Source: Arenibacter algicola
GTDB taxonomy: Bacteria; Bacteroidota; Bacteroidia; Flavobacteriales; Flavobacteriaceae
Reading direction: 5' to 3'
Length of the DNA: 64,000 nt
Assembly: GCF_000733925.1 (NCBI RefSeq)
Contig: NZ_JPOO01000001.1
Location: 1 to 64,000 of the forward strand
Shown piece by piece: positions 19,096 to 28,692 of the stretch (within the stretch, counting starts at the first letter, position 1; each line of letters opens with the position of its first letter). The notes beneath the pieces were generated by a model that worked only from the letters and a program-made list of their open reading frames with translations, had not been told where the DNA came from and made no database searches. A program made the translations under genes and the position numbers.

Positions 19096-20265
19096 TTAGT
19101 TTAAAACTTTCACTTTTTGACCATCCTTTACGCTTCTGGCGCCTTCTTTAATGATGTGATTGCCGCTACTGATTCCAGAAAGAACTTCCACGTAACCATT
19201 TTGGGTCTTACCTGTGGTGATGATTTTCTTGGTTACTATGGCCTCGTTTTCGGCGTTAAGTTCCTCGGCTACGTAGGCATACTGCTCTCCATCGGCATTT
19301 TCGGAAACGATACTTTGTGGAATAAGAATTGCATTTTCACTGGTGTAATCGTTCAATTGTACCTTGGCGGTCAAGTTGGGCTTAATAGTGCCTGTCTTGT
19401 TGGGAACAGGGATTTCTACAGTAAAGGACCTGTTACCAGGATTAATAAAGTTTCCGGTTTGTCTAATATTGGTCATAATACTATCGCCTAGAACAGGGAA
19501 ATATACTTTGGCTTCCTTGCCATTTTTTATGCTTCCCAAATAGGTTTCAGGTACCTCCACTACGATGTACATGTCCGAGAGGTTCACTATTCGGAAAACT
19601 TCGGATCCTGGACCGGGAGCAACCACTGTTCCCTGGTCTTTGATAACATCGTCTATAATTCCGGAAAAAGGCGCCCTAATGGTGGACTTGCCCAATTGAC
19701 TCTGCATTTGTTTAACCGTATTTTCGGAAGCTTCATAGTTGGTCTTTGCCTGTAAATACTGAATTTCGGAACCTATCTTTTGTTCCCACAATCTTTTTTG
19801 ACGCTCAAAAGTAGTTTTTGCCAATTGCGCCTGAGTTTTTAATTGCTCCAGTTGGCTGCCCATACCGCCGTCATCTATACTGGCCAAGATTTGACCTTTA
19901 GTGACTTCTTGTCCCTCCTTAACATATACTTTGTGCAGGACACCTTGCATTTCCGGATAGATCAATACATTTTGTTTGGTTTTTACGTCTCCCTGTAAGT
20001 CCAAGAAATGGTCAAATTTTTTGGGATCGGCTATAATTGTGGTAACTAAGGGAAGGTTTTCATTTCCGCTCATTGATCCAATTACCGAATCCAGTTTTTT
20101 CATTTCGGACTCCAATACCTTTTGTTGCTCAAAAAGCTCACTTTTTTTGGTGCGCAGTGCGTTAAGGTCTCCTCCAGATATAAGGTCGTCTACAGTTTTT
20201 TGATTATCGCTTCCACAAGAAACCAATAGGGTTCCCAATATGAATATTTGAAGAATTTTGTTCAT
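19096..20265 (-). CDS. RND periplasmic adaptor (MFP), lipoprotein
   Basis: Connects the RND permease to the TolC channel. The lipobox LVSC places the lipidated Cys at 17. A coiled coil rich in K/E (LRTKKSELFEQQKVLESEMKKL) follows, then the lipoyl/barrel-sandwich half-motifs (VYVKEGQEVTKGQILASIDD and STIRAPFSGIIDDVIKDQGTVV), a beta-barrel and a membrane-proximal C-terminal domain. Length 389 is usual. It lies between the TolC-like gene (22 bases upstream) and the permease. Confidence 0.93.
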   Translation of the reverse strand: MNKILQIFILGTLLVSCGSDNQKTVDDLISGGDLNALRTKKSELFEQQKVLESEMKKLDSVIGSMSGNENLPLVTTIIADPKKFDHFLDLQGDVKTKQNVLIYPEMQGVLHKVYVKEGQEVTKGQILASIDDGGMGSQLEQLKTQAQLAKTTFERQKRLWEQKIGSEIQYLQAKTNYEASENTVKQMQSQLGKSTIRAPFSGIIDDVIKDQGTVVAPGPGSEVFRIVNLSDMYIVVEVPETYLGSIKNGKEAKVYFPVLGDSIMTNIRQTGNFINPGNRSFTVEIPVPNKTGTIKPNLTAKVQLNDYTSENAILIPQSIVSENADGEQYAYVAEELNAENEAIVTKKIITTGKTQNGYVEVLSGISSGNHIIKEGARSVKDGQKVKVLN

Positions 20266-20287
20266 AGTTATAATTTCTAGGTTGATG

Positions 20288-21679
20288 TTATAGTTTGCTG
20301 TTAAGTACCGTCTCCAAGGTCGTTTTATTGTTTATTACCTCTACCATGGACTGCAGGTATTCCTGCTGTGCATCATAGAGTTGTGTTTGAGCCTGCCTCA
20401 GCTCAAAACTGGTGGCAAGTCCTTCGGAGTATTTTATTTCATTTTTCATTTCAATACGTTCGGCCAAGGCCAAATTTTCACTTGCCGTATTGTACTGCTC
20501 AATAGAAAAGAGGTAATTGCTCTTGGCGGTTTGGTGTTGTAGGCGAATACTTTGTTCCGTCTCGGATTTCTGTGTTCTTGCCTTTTCAAGCGCAATTTTT
20601 GCCCTCGCGGTCTTGGCACTTCTGCCAAGGGAACTAAAAATAGGGATACTAAGGTCAAAACCCAGTATGGAGGAATCAAACCATTCCGCTTCGTTGTTTA
20701 AAAAATTAAACCTATCACTATAAGAAGTGCTGCCGTAATTTATAAAGGCATTCAGGGTAGGCAAGGCCAAACTTTTTTGCAGCTTAAGCTCCAATTCCCT
20801 TTGCTGGTTTAGGTTGTCCACCATTTTAAAATCTATATTGTTGTCCATGACCAAATCTTCATCCAAAAGATCCAAGCGAATTTGCGCCTGGGCCAAATCG
20901 GACAGATTTTCCTTTAGTTGGGTAGGAGCATCTATATCCAGACCCATTATAAGATTTAACATCTGTAGGGTAATGGACTGAAGGCGTAAGGAGTTTTTTA
21001 ATTGATTTTCTACCGATGATAGGGTAATCTGCAATTGCTCTACGCTTTCCTCATCGCCAAGACCATTTTCGAAAAGCTTTTGGGTTTCAAATAAATTTTT
21101 CTCCAAATTGGCCTTGTTCTTTTCCAGTATGGCGATACTTTCCTGGGACAACAATACATTGCCGTAGGCTTCCACTACAGATTTGCGCACGTCCAATTCT
21201 GTCTTTTCCTTATTGTTGTTGCTGTAGGCAATAAATGCCTTTGTAGCTTGTATGCCAACGATATAGGAACCGTCAAAAATTTGTTGTTTTAGGGTGGCAG
21301 TGGCACTGGCAGTTTGTGGCTGACTAAAGACTATGGGGATAAAGGTTCCCGGTTCCTGCCCTGCCAATTCGCCCGGTAACAGGGAGACAGGCTGCTTTAA
21401 TTGGTTTTGATAGCTAACGGCACCACTTATTTGGGGCAGGCCGGTGGCAATGGTTTCCCATTTTTGTTTTTGGGCATCCAACAGATCTCTATCTGCATTA
21501 ATGGCCCCATAATTATTCTCTATGGCGAAATTAATGGCTTCCTCCAGAGTAAAACTATAAGTTTGTTCCTGGGCGTAGGACCAAGTAGCTGTAAATAGCA
21601 TCAATAGCGCTAAAAAACTGTTTTTCATAAAATTGGCTTTAAGTTTTTTGATAAGGTCATTTAGCTTTAATTTATTCAT
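20288..21679 (-). CDS. TolC-family outer-membrane efflux protein
   Basis: The outer-membrane channel of the pump. Two OEP repeats are visible, with long amphipathic helices (YTFTLEEAINFAIENN-like start: YSFTLEEAINFAIENN). A signal peptide (KNSFLALLMLFTATWSYAQ) follows an internal ATG at 21628. The ATG at 21679 overlaps the tetR stop in the form ATGAATAA, which suggests translational coupling and a 17-residue longer N-region; both starts are possible. Same operon as tetR and the adaptor. Confidence 0.9.
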   Translation of the reverse strand: MNKLKLNDLIKKLKANFMKNSFLALLMLFTATWSYAQEQTYSFTLEEAINFAIENNYGAINADRDLLDAQKQKWETIATGLPQISGAVSYQNQLKQPVSLLPGELAGQEPGTFIPIVFSQPQTASATATLKQQIFDGSYIVGIQATKAFIAYSNNNKEKTELDVRKSVVEAYGNVLLSQESIAILEKNKANLEKNLFETQKLFENGLGDEESVEQLQITLSSVENQLKNSLRLQSITLQMLNLIMGLDIDAPTQLKENLSDLAQAQIRLDLLDEDLVMDNNIDFKMVDNLNQQRELELKLQKSLALPTLNAFINYGSTSYSDRFNFLNNEAEWFDSSILGFDLSIPIFSSLGRSAKTARAKIALEKARTQKSETEQSIRLQHQTAKSNYLFSIEQYNTASENLALAERIEMKNEIKYSEGLATSFELRQAQTQLYDAQQEYLQSMVEVINNKTTLETVLNSKL

Positions 21680-22277
21680 AAGTTGAATTGATTATATCAT
21701 TTAGTATCTTTCTACCCTTGGGTGTTACAATTCCGCGTAAATGATATTCAAGAAAATAATCCTGTAATTCTTTTGCAGAGAAATTACCTTGCGGGAAAAA
21801 GCGGTCGTCCTTAATACTGGCCACACCGGAAATATAAATCCGAGATACAAATTCCACGTTTAAATTTTCCCTGTAAATCCCCATTTCCAAACCTCTTTTG
21901 ATATTGTTTACAGTACATTCCTGCATAAGTTCATATTGCTTTTTACTAAGGTTGTCAAATATTTTGGGATAGTATTTTTGCAACTGGTATTGGGGGGAAG
22001 ATTTTTCATCCTTCAATTGCGAAATAACAAACTTCTTAATGTCGTACAATTCCTCAATAGGATTCTTTCCACTGGAACATATTAAATCTATTCCCAAATT
22101 AATCCGATTCAATAGGCCGAAAGTGCATTCCTGTACCAACTTTGTCTTGTTTTCAAAATGGGTGTAGATCGTTTTTTTTGATATCCCCATTTCATTCGCC
22201 AAATCATCCATGGTAACACTTTTAAACCCGAGGTTCAAAAACATATCCGTTGCCTTTTCTAAAATTTTTTCCTTCAT
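21672..22277 (-). CDS. TetR-family regulator of the efflux operon
   Basis: A 201-residue repressor. The N-terminal TetR HTH is clear: ILEKATDMFLNLGFKSVTMDDLANEMGISKKTIYTHFENK; the C-terminal ligand domain is variable. It is the first gene of the operon and overlaps the TolC-like gene by 8 bases, so autoregulation is expected. An inverted repeat (22299-22326) overlaps its promoter. The -7 element ends only 8 bases from the ATG at 22277, so the mRNA is probably almost leaderless. Confidence 0.92.
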   Translation of the reverse strand: MKEKILEKATDMFLNLGFKSVTMDDLANEMGISKKTIYTHFENKTKLVQECTFGLLNRINLGIDLICSSGKNPIEELYDIKKFVISQLKDEKSSPQYQLQKYYPKIFDNLSKKQYELMQECTVNNIKRGLEMGIYRENLNVEFVSRIYISGVASIKDDRFFPQGNFSAKELQDYFLEYHLRGIVTPKGRKILNDIINSTYE

Positions 22278-22285
22278 AGAGTCGG

Positions 22286-22326
22286 CAAAGATAGTTGCGG
22301 AAACTTATAAAACAAAAAAAGTTTCC
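22286..22326 (-). promoter_or_regulatory. tetR promoter with overlapping operator
   Basis: On the minus strand: TTTG (-33) at 22313-22316, 19-base spacer, TATCTTTG (-7) at 22286-22293, an exact match to the Bacteroidota consensus. An inverted repeat GGAAACTT (22299-22306) / AAGTTTCC (22319-22326) with a 12-base spacer covers the -33 element and most of the spacer. This is what is expected for a TetR-family operator that blocks RNA polymerase. Confidence 0.65.
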
Positions 22327-22436
22327 TAAGTTTTACGTTTTCTTAACATTTTGGTTCAACACTTCTTTTTGCATCTGAATTTGTTTCCCTATGGTAAGTG
22401 ATTGCTTTTAATGTATTTTTGAAGAAAATTGCCACT

Positions 22437-23411
22437 ATGCATTATATTGAACAGTACAGGTCCCAGTTTTTGGCCCATATGGAGCAGAAAGTGAAAATTA
22501 AGGAACCTGTAAATCTTTATGGGCCAATTTCCTATATACTAAATCTAGGGGGGAAACGATTAAGGCCAGTATTGACAATGATGACCACTGATATTTTGGG
22601 AGGCGACCATAAAAAAGCTTTGGATGCTGCATTGGCCGTGGAGGTATTTCACAATTTCTCTTTGGTTCATGATGATATTATGGATGAGGCCCCCTTAAGG
22701 AGAGGGAAACAGACCTTGCATAAAAAATGGGACCTAAATACCGGAATTTTATCAGGTGATGCAATGTTGATATACAGTTATCAGCTTTTGGAAAGTTACC
22801 CTTCCATGACTTTTAAGAAATTGTTGCAGGTGTTTAGCCAAACCGCATTGGAAGTTTGCGAAGGGCAGCAGTACGATGTGGATTTTGAGAGCAGGGAAGA
22901 TGTTACTATTCCAGAATACCTGATCATGATTCAAAATAAAACTGCGGTATTGGTGGCAGCGGCTATGAAAATGGGAGCTATAATAGCAGACAAACCGGAA
23001 GATGTACAAGATTTGATATATGATTTTGGAAGGAATCTAGGTATCGCCTTTCAGTTGCAGGACGATTATTTGGATGCCTTTGGGGATCCCGAGACTTTTG
23101 GGAAACAGGTTGGGGGCGATATTATTGAAAACAAAAAAACCTATTTGTACTTGAAAGCCTTGGAAATGGGAACTCCAGAACAGGCTCAGGAGCTGGAGCA
23201 CCTGTATTCCATTAAGCCCAAAGACGCCAAGGACAAAATAACTACCGTTAAGGAATTATTTGAAGAAACCGGATCAGTTTCCAGAACTATTGAAGAAATA
23301 AAACGTTATACCGACAGGGCATTCACAACTTTGGAAATGCTAGATCTGGAACCTGGGAAAAAGGACATATTAAGGCAGTTCGGGACTGCCTTAATGAATC
23401 GCGACGTTTAA
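22437..23411 (+). CDS. Trans-polyprenyl diphosphate synthase
   Basis: Chain-elongates allylic diphosphates with IPP. Both Asp-rich motifs are present: first DDIMD (residues 79-83, followed by RRG) and second DDYLD in FQLQDDYLDAFGDPETFGKQVGGDI. The GGKRLRP motif near residue 40 binds IPP. Length is 324 residues from the ATG at 22437; an earlier ATG at 22398 adds a poor 13-residue leader. The product could be geranylgeranyl diphosphate (carotenoids; crtY is nearby) or a longer quinone side chain; the sequence alone does not decide. It is convergent with the haem/HEAT gene, 28 bases apart. Confidence 0.92.
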   Translation: MHYIEQYRSQFLAHMEQKVKIKEPVNLYGPISYILNLGGKRLRPVLTMMTTDILGGDHKKALDAALAVEVFHNFSLVHDDIMDEAPLRRGKQTLHKKWDLNTGILSGDAMLIYSYQLLESYPSMTFKKLLQVFSQTALEVCEGQQYDVDFESREDVTIPEYLIMIQNKTAVLVAAAMKMGAIIADKPEDVQDLIYDFGRNLGIAFQLQDDYLDAFGDPETFGKQVGGDIIENKKTYLYLKALEMGTPEQAQELEHLYSIKPKDAKDKITTVKELFEETGSVSRTIEEIKRYTDRAFTTLEMLDLEPGKKDILRQFGTALMNRDV

Positions 23412-23439
23412 GGTACCAAAGGGGCTATTCGGGTCTAGT

Positions 23440-26400
23440 TCAATTCTTTTTCAAGTTGGCCAAAAATTCAATTACATCCCTAATTTCCCTTTTAGACATT
23501 ATTGTCCCCATAGGAGGCATCCCCGAGGCCATATTTTGTCTTTTGTCTATTCTGGACAAGGCTATTTCCATGGGTTCCGCATCCGAGGTCTTTAGTATTA
23601 GCTCATCCTCTGTTTCCTCTTCCAATATTCCTGTAACTGTTTGTCCGTCCTTTAGGGTAACCGTAACCATTCCATATCCTGGCGATAAACGTGCACTAGG
23701 ATTGATCAAGGCTTCCAGTAGTTGTTCCCTGCTTAAAATGTTACCTATGTTGTCCAAGGCCGGGCCTACAGCTCCACCTGCACCACCAAGGGCATGGCAT
23801 CTAACGCATTGTCCGGCGGAATTGGTGTTGAAATATTGATAACCTGCCCGACGGTCCCCGCCATTTAAGGTTTCCGTATAGGCAGCCAAACCATCTCCAT
23901 GGGCTTTTAAAGTACCCAATTGGGAAATTAGCTCCTCGGATTTTGTAGCCTCTACGGCCTCAGTTAAATCCAATATAACCCCGTTGGAAAGCTTTTTGTC
24001 ATTCCCCTGTTTTATAAGGGAGATTAAAACGTCCTTACTTTTTTCCAAGGGCATTTCGCCTAGGACACTCAACATCTTCTGTTGCTCCACAATAGATCCA
24101 CTTTTAAAAATAGGTTCCACAATGGCGGGCAGCTTTTCTTTGGAGAGATCCAGCTGGGTTACCAATCCGACGGCCACAGTACGGACACCCCGATCTTTAT
24201 CCGCCATGCCTATCTTCATGGCCTCTTCTATTTTGGTGTAATTCAAATCCCCTAGCGCAGCTAACATGGCCGAACGTACGTCCGGGGAAGCATGGTTTTT
24301 CATAATCTGTGCCAATTGGGCATTATATCCCTCGATCTTCAATGAGCTTATGGCCTTGGCTGCAGCCACCAAAATGTCCGGATTTTTATCTTTTAGGAAG
24401 TCGGGAATAAACTTTTCTATTTTTTGCTTTACTACGATGGCATCCCTGTTGATCTCACCCCTGTAACGGCCATCTACCCTATCCAATACGGATGGGGAGG
24501 CCCAAGTACCTATGGCGGCCAATGCCTCGCCTCTAAGATTGCTTGAAACGGATTCTCTTTTTGCAAAGTTGATTAGCAGGTCCAGTTCTTTCTCTCCTCC
24601 AACCCTCAGAGCGGCATTTATACTCCTGCGCAATAAAGGCTCTGAAGTATATTTTTCCTCTTTCAATAAAGAGGCCAATGCTGGTAGGGCGGGTTCAATG
24701 GACCAATCGTCGTTGATGGCCCTTGCTGTCTCGGTTACTATATATTCGTCCTGATCCTGTAAAAATAAAGCCAATTGTTCGCTCTGTAGACGTCTCAACA
24801 CCAAGACTGCTGCTATGCGCAAACTTCTGTTTTCGCTCTTGGCCAGGGCAACAATTGGGGCAACTTCCCCAATTCTCGACAATGCCAGTACCCCGGCATG
24901 TCTTAGGTAAAGGTCTTCGTCATTATTGGTTTCCAACATTTTCAGAAGTGGCTCAATTGCATTTTTGTCCTTAATTCTGCCCAAGGCCTGGGCGGCAAAG
25001 AAACGGACCCTTGTATTTTCGTGTCCCAGTAAGGCAATTAAATCTTTTCCTGCATTATTGTATTTTAAATCGCCCAAGGTTTTGGCAGCCTGTGCTACTA
25101 TTTCAGCGTCACTGTCCTTTAGAAGACCCATTAGTGATTCGGCCCTTTCCAAATTTTTTCTCGCCAATTGGCCAATGCCCCATATGCCATGTACCCGGGC
25201 CAATTGATTTTGCTTTTGTCCAATAGCAGCCGTAAAAGCTTTTAGCCCTTTGTTGTCCCTATTGGCCAACTCGAACTGAGCTTTTTGCCGAATACGCATA
25301 TCCGGATAGGAGAGGAATTGGGTCAGTTTATCCACGCTTTGATCCGTATAATCCAAAGTCATTAGTCGCTCCGTTTCCTTTCTTTCGGCCTCCAGGTCGT
25401 TCTTATTGGGGGCCACATCCAGCTTCCAGACCCGACCGTAATTTTTGGTGTCCCATCCATTCATCCAATCGGCAATATACAGTGCGCCATCAGGGGCGAA
25501 ACGGATGCCCGTTGGTAAAATTCCGCTTAGGATATCCTGTTCACTTTTCAATTCAAAAGAAGCGCCTTTTGGTTTTAGGTCAAAGCTCCATATGTGGGAC
25601 CTACTTGGATTACCAACAAACTCCACCAGAAAAAATTTGTTTCTCCATTCCTTGCCCAATGCTGTTCCCGGGTTGTATGCCATTCCTGTGGGACCATTGT
25701 GAAAGTTCATTATGGGAGGAATAATATAAGCGGCCTGACCCTCCCAATGTGGGACATATAGCTTTTCATCCATCCAAACGTTGTACCCATTGTTTTTTGG
25801 GTCGGTGTACTTGCCATATTGCCAATTGGAACGCCATCCGGCGTCCGAGCCCTCTACAATGTATACCAATCGCTCACTCTCCCCACGGTGATCCCCATCA
25901 TTGTCTGCCGTAATAATATTGCCGTATTCATCAAATACAAATTCGTGGGTGTTACGGACCCCCGCTGCAAAAATTTCAAAATCACTGCCGTCTGGATTGG
26001 ATCTTACAATAACTCCTTGATTGGGGTATTTATGGTGTGTACCGTCCGCTGTAGTAATATTGGCGCCTATATCGCCTATACCCCAATAAATTCTTCCGTC
26101 AGGACCTTCAATGGCCCCCGACATTCCATGACCACCAAAACCTATATGAACCCCATAGCCATGTGAAATGGAGGTTTTATCGCTCATAATACCATCACCA
26201 TCCTCATCTGTAATTCTCCACATATCCGGGGCAATACCCACGAACATGTCATTTTTCCGAACCAATAATGCCCCGGCCACGTCCGATACTTCATCGTGAA
26301 AATCATTAAGGATTCTTGTGGCAACATTGGCCATACCACTGCCATTCTGATCTTCCAGCTTCCAAATTTCTTCTTTTTGAACTGTAAGATCCCTCCAATC

Positions 26401-26850
26401 ATGGATACTATCGTTATTTAAGTCCTTTAGCCATTCATTTTCCGAACTTTTTTCAGTAGCAAAAGTTTCGTGCAAAAAATTTTTCCGATCTTCTACGGAT
26501 TGCAGGGCAATGGACGGTGTCATCCAATGCCTAAATCCTCTAATATCAAATTCTGAATTTTTTTGGCGATTTGTTCGCGTAAGATAAATATGTCCTTCAT
26601 CATCCACGGACATGGCCACAGGATCAGGAGCCAAGGAGTCGGAAGCCCATAAGGTAAGCGTTAAGCCTTCGGCCACTTGGGCAGGAACGCTTTCCCTTAT
26701 TTCCTTAAATCTGGTCCGGGCGGTTGCCGTATCCTCTTTAATAACCAACAAGGGTTCCTGTGGTTGTTTGGGTTTTTTATCGCAGGAAATAGCGAAAATT
26801 CCAAAAAGTGAAATTATTAGGGCAATTCTGAGGGAGATATTGTTTCGCAT
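23440..26850 (-). CDS. PVC-type sorbosone-dehydrogenase-like propeller / HEAT / cytochrome c lipoprotein
   Basis: A 1136-residue lipoprotein (lipobox FAISC, Cys23). About residues 55-460 form a beta-propeller related to membrane-bound sorbosone dehydrogenases (GPDGRIYWGIGD, FDEYGNIITADNDGDHRGE, RFAPDGALYIADW). About 500-970 are HEAT-type repeats (RVRFFAAQALGRIKDKNAIEPLLKML and others). The C-terminus is a haem domain with CVRCH and a distal Met region (SGMPPMG). This is the architecture named after the Planctomycetes/Verrucomicrobia group and also found in marine Bacteroidota. It probably oxidises a sugar or alcohol at the cell surface or in the periplasm and passes electrons to haem c. Start 26850 gives the correct signal peptide; 26886 is open but not signal-like. 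Confidence 0.85.
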   Translation of the reverse strand: MRNNISLRIALIISLFGIFAISCDKKPKQPQEPLLVIKEDTATARTRFKEIRESVPAQVAEGLTLTLWASDSLAPDPVAMSVDDEGHIYLTRTNRQKNSEFDIRGFRHWMTPSIALQSVEDRKNFLHETFATEKSSENEWLKDLNNDSIHDWRDLTVQKEEIWKLEDQNGSGMANVATRILNDFHDEVSDVAGALLVRKNDMFVGIAPDMWRITDEDGDGIMSDKTSISHGYGVHIGFGGHGMSGAIEGPDGRIYWGIGDIGANITTADGTHHKYPNQGVIVRSNPDGSDFEIFAAGVRNTHEFVFDEYGNIITADNDGDHRGESERLVYIVEGSDAGWRSNWQYGKYTDPKNNGYNVWMDEKLYVPHWEGQAAYIIPPIMNFHNGPTGMAYNPGTALGKEWRNKFFLVEFVGNPSRSHIWSFDLKPKGASFELKSEQDILSGILPTGIRFAPDGALYIADWMNGWDTKNYGRVWKLDVAPNKNDLEAERKETERLMTLDYTDQSVDKLTQFLSYPDMRIRQKAQFELANRDNKGLKAFTAAIGQKQNQLARVHGIWGIGQLARKNLERAESLMGLLKDSDAEIVAQAAKTLGDLKYNNAGKDLIALLGHENTRVRFFAAQALGRIKDKNAIEPLLKMLETNNDEDLYLRHAGVLALSRIGEVAPIVALAKSENRSLRIAAVLVLRRLQSEQLALFLQDQDEYIVTETARAINDDWSIEPALPALASLLKEEKYTSEPLLRRSINAALRVGGEKELDLLINFAKRESVSSNLRGEALAAIGTWASPSVLDRVDGRYRGEINRDAIVVKQKIEKFIPDFLKDKNPDILVAAAKAISSLKIEGYNAQLAQIMKNHASPDVRSAMLAALGDLNYTKIEEAMKIGMADKDRGVRTVAVGLVTQLDLSKEKLPAIVEPIFKSGSIVEQQKMLSVLGEMPLEKSKDVLISLIKQGNDKKLSNGVILDLTEAVEATKSEELISQLGTLKAHGDGLAAYTETLNGGDRRAGYQYFNTNSAGQCVRCHALGGAGGAVGPALDNIGNILSREQLLEALINPSARLSPGYGMVTVTLKDGQTVTGILEEETEDELILKTSDAEPMEIALSRIDKRQNMASGMPPMGTIMSKREIRDVIEFLANLKKN

Positions 26851-26916
26851 GGTTTTAAATTGGTCTAAAAAGATTAAAATATACATGTATATATCAATAT
26901 TTTAAAATATTGTTTG

Positions 26917-28071
26917 TTAAATTAAGAATATCCTACGGATAAAGGCTTGGACAAACTCTTTTTTCGGGCATGCCATAATAATGTTTAGGTCTTGCCTAAA
27001 TGTAGATTTTTCATCCAAAAAGGCAAAGATTTTTTGTGGGGTACGATTTTTAAACAATTGTCCAAAGATTAATCGGCCCTTCTTGTTATTCCTAAATAGA
27101 ATATCCAACAATAGAAGGTCATAAAACCAAAAACGATCCTTTTTAAAGAAGGTGTTTAGGGGTCTATTCTCTTTTAGAAAGGGTATTAGGTTCTTTGTTT
27201 TTTGGTGTGTCCTCATAAAGGTGTAGCCGGAACTGGGCTTGGCCCATCCGCCGGCAACCCCAATATGCATAAGGTTCTTACTGTTGTGAGTATTGAAATT
27301 ATAACAGCTCATGGGAATGTTTCCTTTTTCCTTCTCCAATATTTGGTAATGGTTGCAATCCAGATTATCTTTTAGATAGTCTTTTATAGCCTCTTCATAT
27401 TCTTGGGTAGGTAGCAGGTTTTTGGAGAATAAGGTGTACTCCACCAGGGCCTCCGTTTCAGAAAATGGGAGCACGTACATAAATCTAGTGTTTCCTTTCT
27501 GAGGGATGGAAAAATCCATAAAAGTGGCCTGTTGACTATCAAAAACGGGTTTGTCACATTTTATAAACCATCCAATAAAATGTTGCTGTAGGACAGGGTA
27601 TTTTTTTTGTTGTAAGAGGGGTTTGTAGTCGAATATGCTATTGAAAACCTTTTTGCCGATATAAGTATGGGAATCAGTGTCGACAATTATTTCGTTGTCC
27701 CTCTCCTCAATGCGGACAACATTGCCTTCCAAAAATGTGATGTTGTCATGACTATTTATTTTTGTCCGGTAGGCCTGGTAAAAATTTTCTGCCCGGATCA
27801 TCTTGTAACTGTAAGGGTATATGGGCATACGTTTGGAATAGGTATCATCTGCTACCAAAATATGATCCCAGGTTTTATGTAGAATGGGATCAAATTCACC
27901 CTTGCCCTTTTCCCAAAAGCACCAAGTACGATCATTGGGTTTGTCCAGATTCTTGTCCAATAAAAGAATTGATTTTTCCGAAAAGAAACTATCGTTTCCC
28001 AGGGCGTTGGCCAACAGCAGACCGGAGGCTCCGGCACCAATAATAATATAATCGTATGTGGCCATGGACAT
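26917..28071 (-). CDS. crtY: Lycopene beta-cyclase, CrtY type
   Basis: Cyclises the ends of lycopene to beta-carotene, a step toward zeaxanthin-type pigments. The N-terminal flavin-binding motif DYIIIGAGASGLLLANAL is clear. The cyclase features DRTWCFWEKG, FMDFSIPQ, RFMYVLPFSETEALVEYT and GVAGGWAKPSSGYTFMR match the family. Length is about 384 residues. Starts at 28071 or 28065 fit the flavin motif; an open frame reaches 28122. A TACTTTTG element (28137-28144, minus strand) is a likely -7. Other carotenoid genes are not in the window. Confidence 0.92.
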   Translation of the reverse strand: MSMATYDYIIIGAGASGLLLANALGNDSFFSEKSILLLDKNLDKPNDRTWCFWEKGKGEFDPILHKTWDHILVADDTYSKRMPIYPYSYKMIRAENFYQAYRTKINSHDNITFLEGNVVRIEERDNEIIVDTDSHTYIGKKVFNSIFDYKPLLQQKKYPVLQQHFIGWFIKCDKPVFDSQQATFMDFSIPQKGNTRFMYVLPFSETEALVEYTLFSKNLLPTQEYEEAIKDYLKDNLDCNHYQILEKEKGNIPMSCYNFNTHNSKNLMHIGVAGGWAKPSSGYTFMRTHQKTKNLIPFLKENRPLNTFFKKDRFWFYDLLLLDILFRNNKKGRLIFGQLFKNRTPQKIFAFLDEKSTFRQDLNIIMACPKKEFVQAFIRRIFLI

Positions 28072-28198
28072 GCTCTCTATTGACGTGGAATATGTTGGGT
28101 TAAATAATGATCCAATATCCAAATAGAGGATATTTCCAAAAGTACAAATTCTATTTATAGCGCTTACATTTCCTTGAAAGGTAAAAATTTAGCTGGGC

Positions 28199-28687
28199 TT
28201 AAGGCATATTGTCAAGTATTGAGAGCAATTGTTCTGCATCCAGATATTGGAAATAACGTGCTTGGGCATTAAAATTGGAATCCATGAAAACCATGGCGGG
28301 TAGGGTAAAGGGAGTGTTTTTTCTGCTGGCCAAAAGAAGCGGAATGTCGTGCACGGGATTAGGTTTGTTGGCCCTTTTATTGATAAAACTTTGTTGCCCG
28401 AAAACTATGGTGTCGGTTGTTTCCACATTCATCTTCACCGCATAAAAGTCCTTGTTGAGTTTACGGACTACCTCAGGGTCTTTGAAAGCTACTTCATCCA
28501 TTTTTAGGCACGGGGCGCACCAATCGGCATAAAAATCGATAAATACTTTTTTAGGATGGGCCTTAAGGGAATCGTGCAATTGCTCAAAGCTGATCCATTG
28601 TATCCCACTTTTAGCTTGGGCATAAATATTACTGTAGCCAAAGTTAAATAGGTAGAGGAGAGTTAAAATGGTCAGCTTATTTTTCAT
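28199..28687 (-). CDS. Periplasmic thioredoxin-fold protein
   Basis: A 162-residue exported thioredoxin. A signal peptide (LTILTLLYLFNFGYSNIYAQ) precedes the active site YADWCAPCLKMDEVAF, the WCxxC form seen in the DsbD C-terminal domain and in thioredoxin_7 proteins. It likely transfers reducing equivalents outside the cytoplasm. It starts 5 bases after the TonB-receptor stop, so it is co-transcribed with it; a role in keeping a metal or its ligand reduced for uptake is possible but inferred. Confidence 0.85.
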   Translation of the reverse strand: MKNKLTILTLLYLFNFGYSNIYAQAKSGIQWISFEQLHDSLKAHPKKVFIDFYADWCAPCLKMDEVAFKDPEVVRKLNKDFYAVKMNVETTDTIVFGQQSFINKRANKPNPVHDIPLLLASRKNTPFTLPAMVFMDSNFNAQARYFQYLDAEQLLSILDNMP

Positions 28688-28692
28688 CTCTA

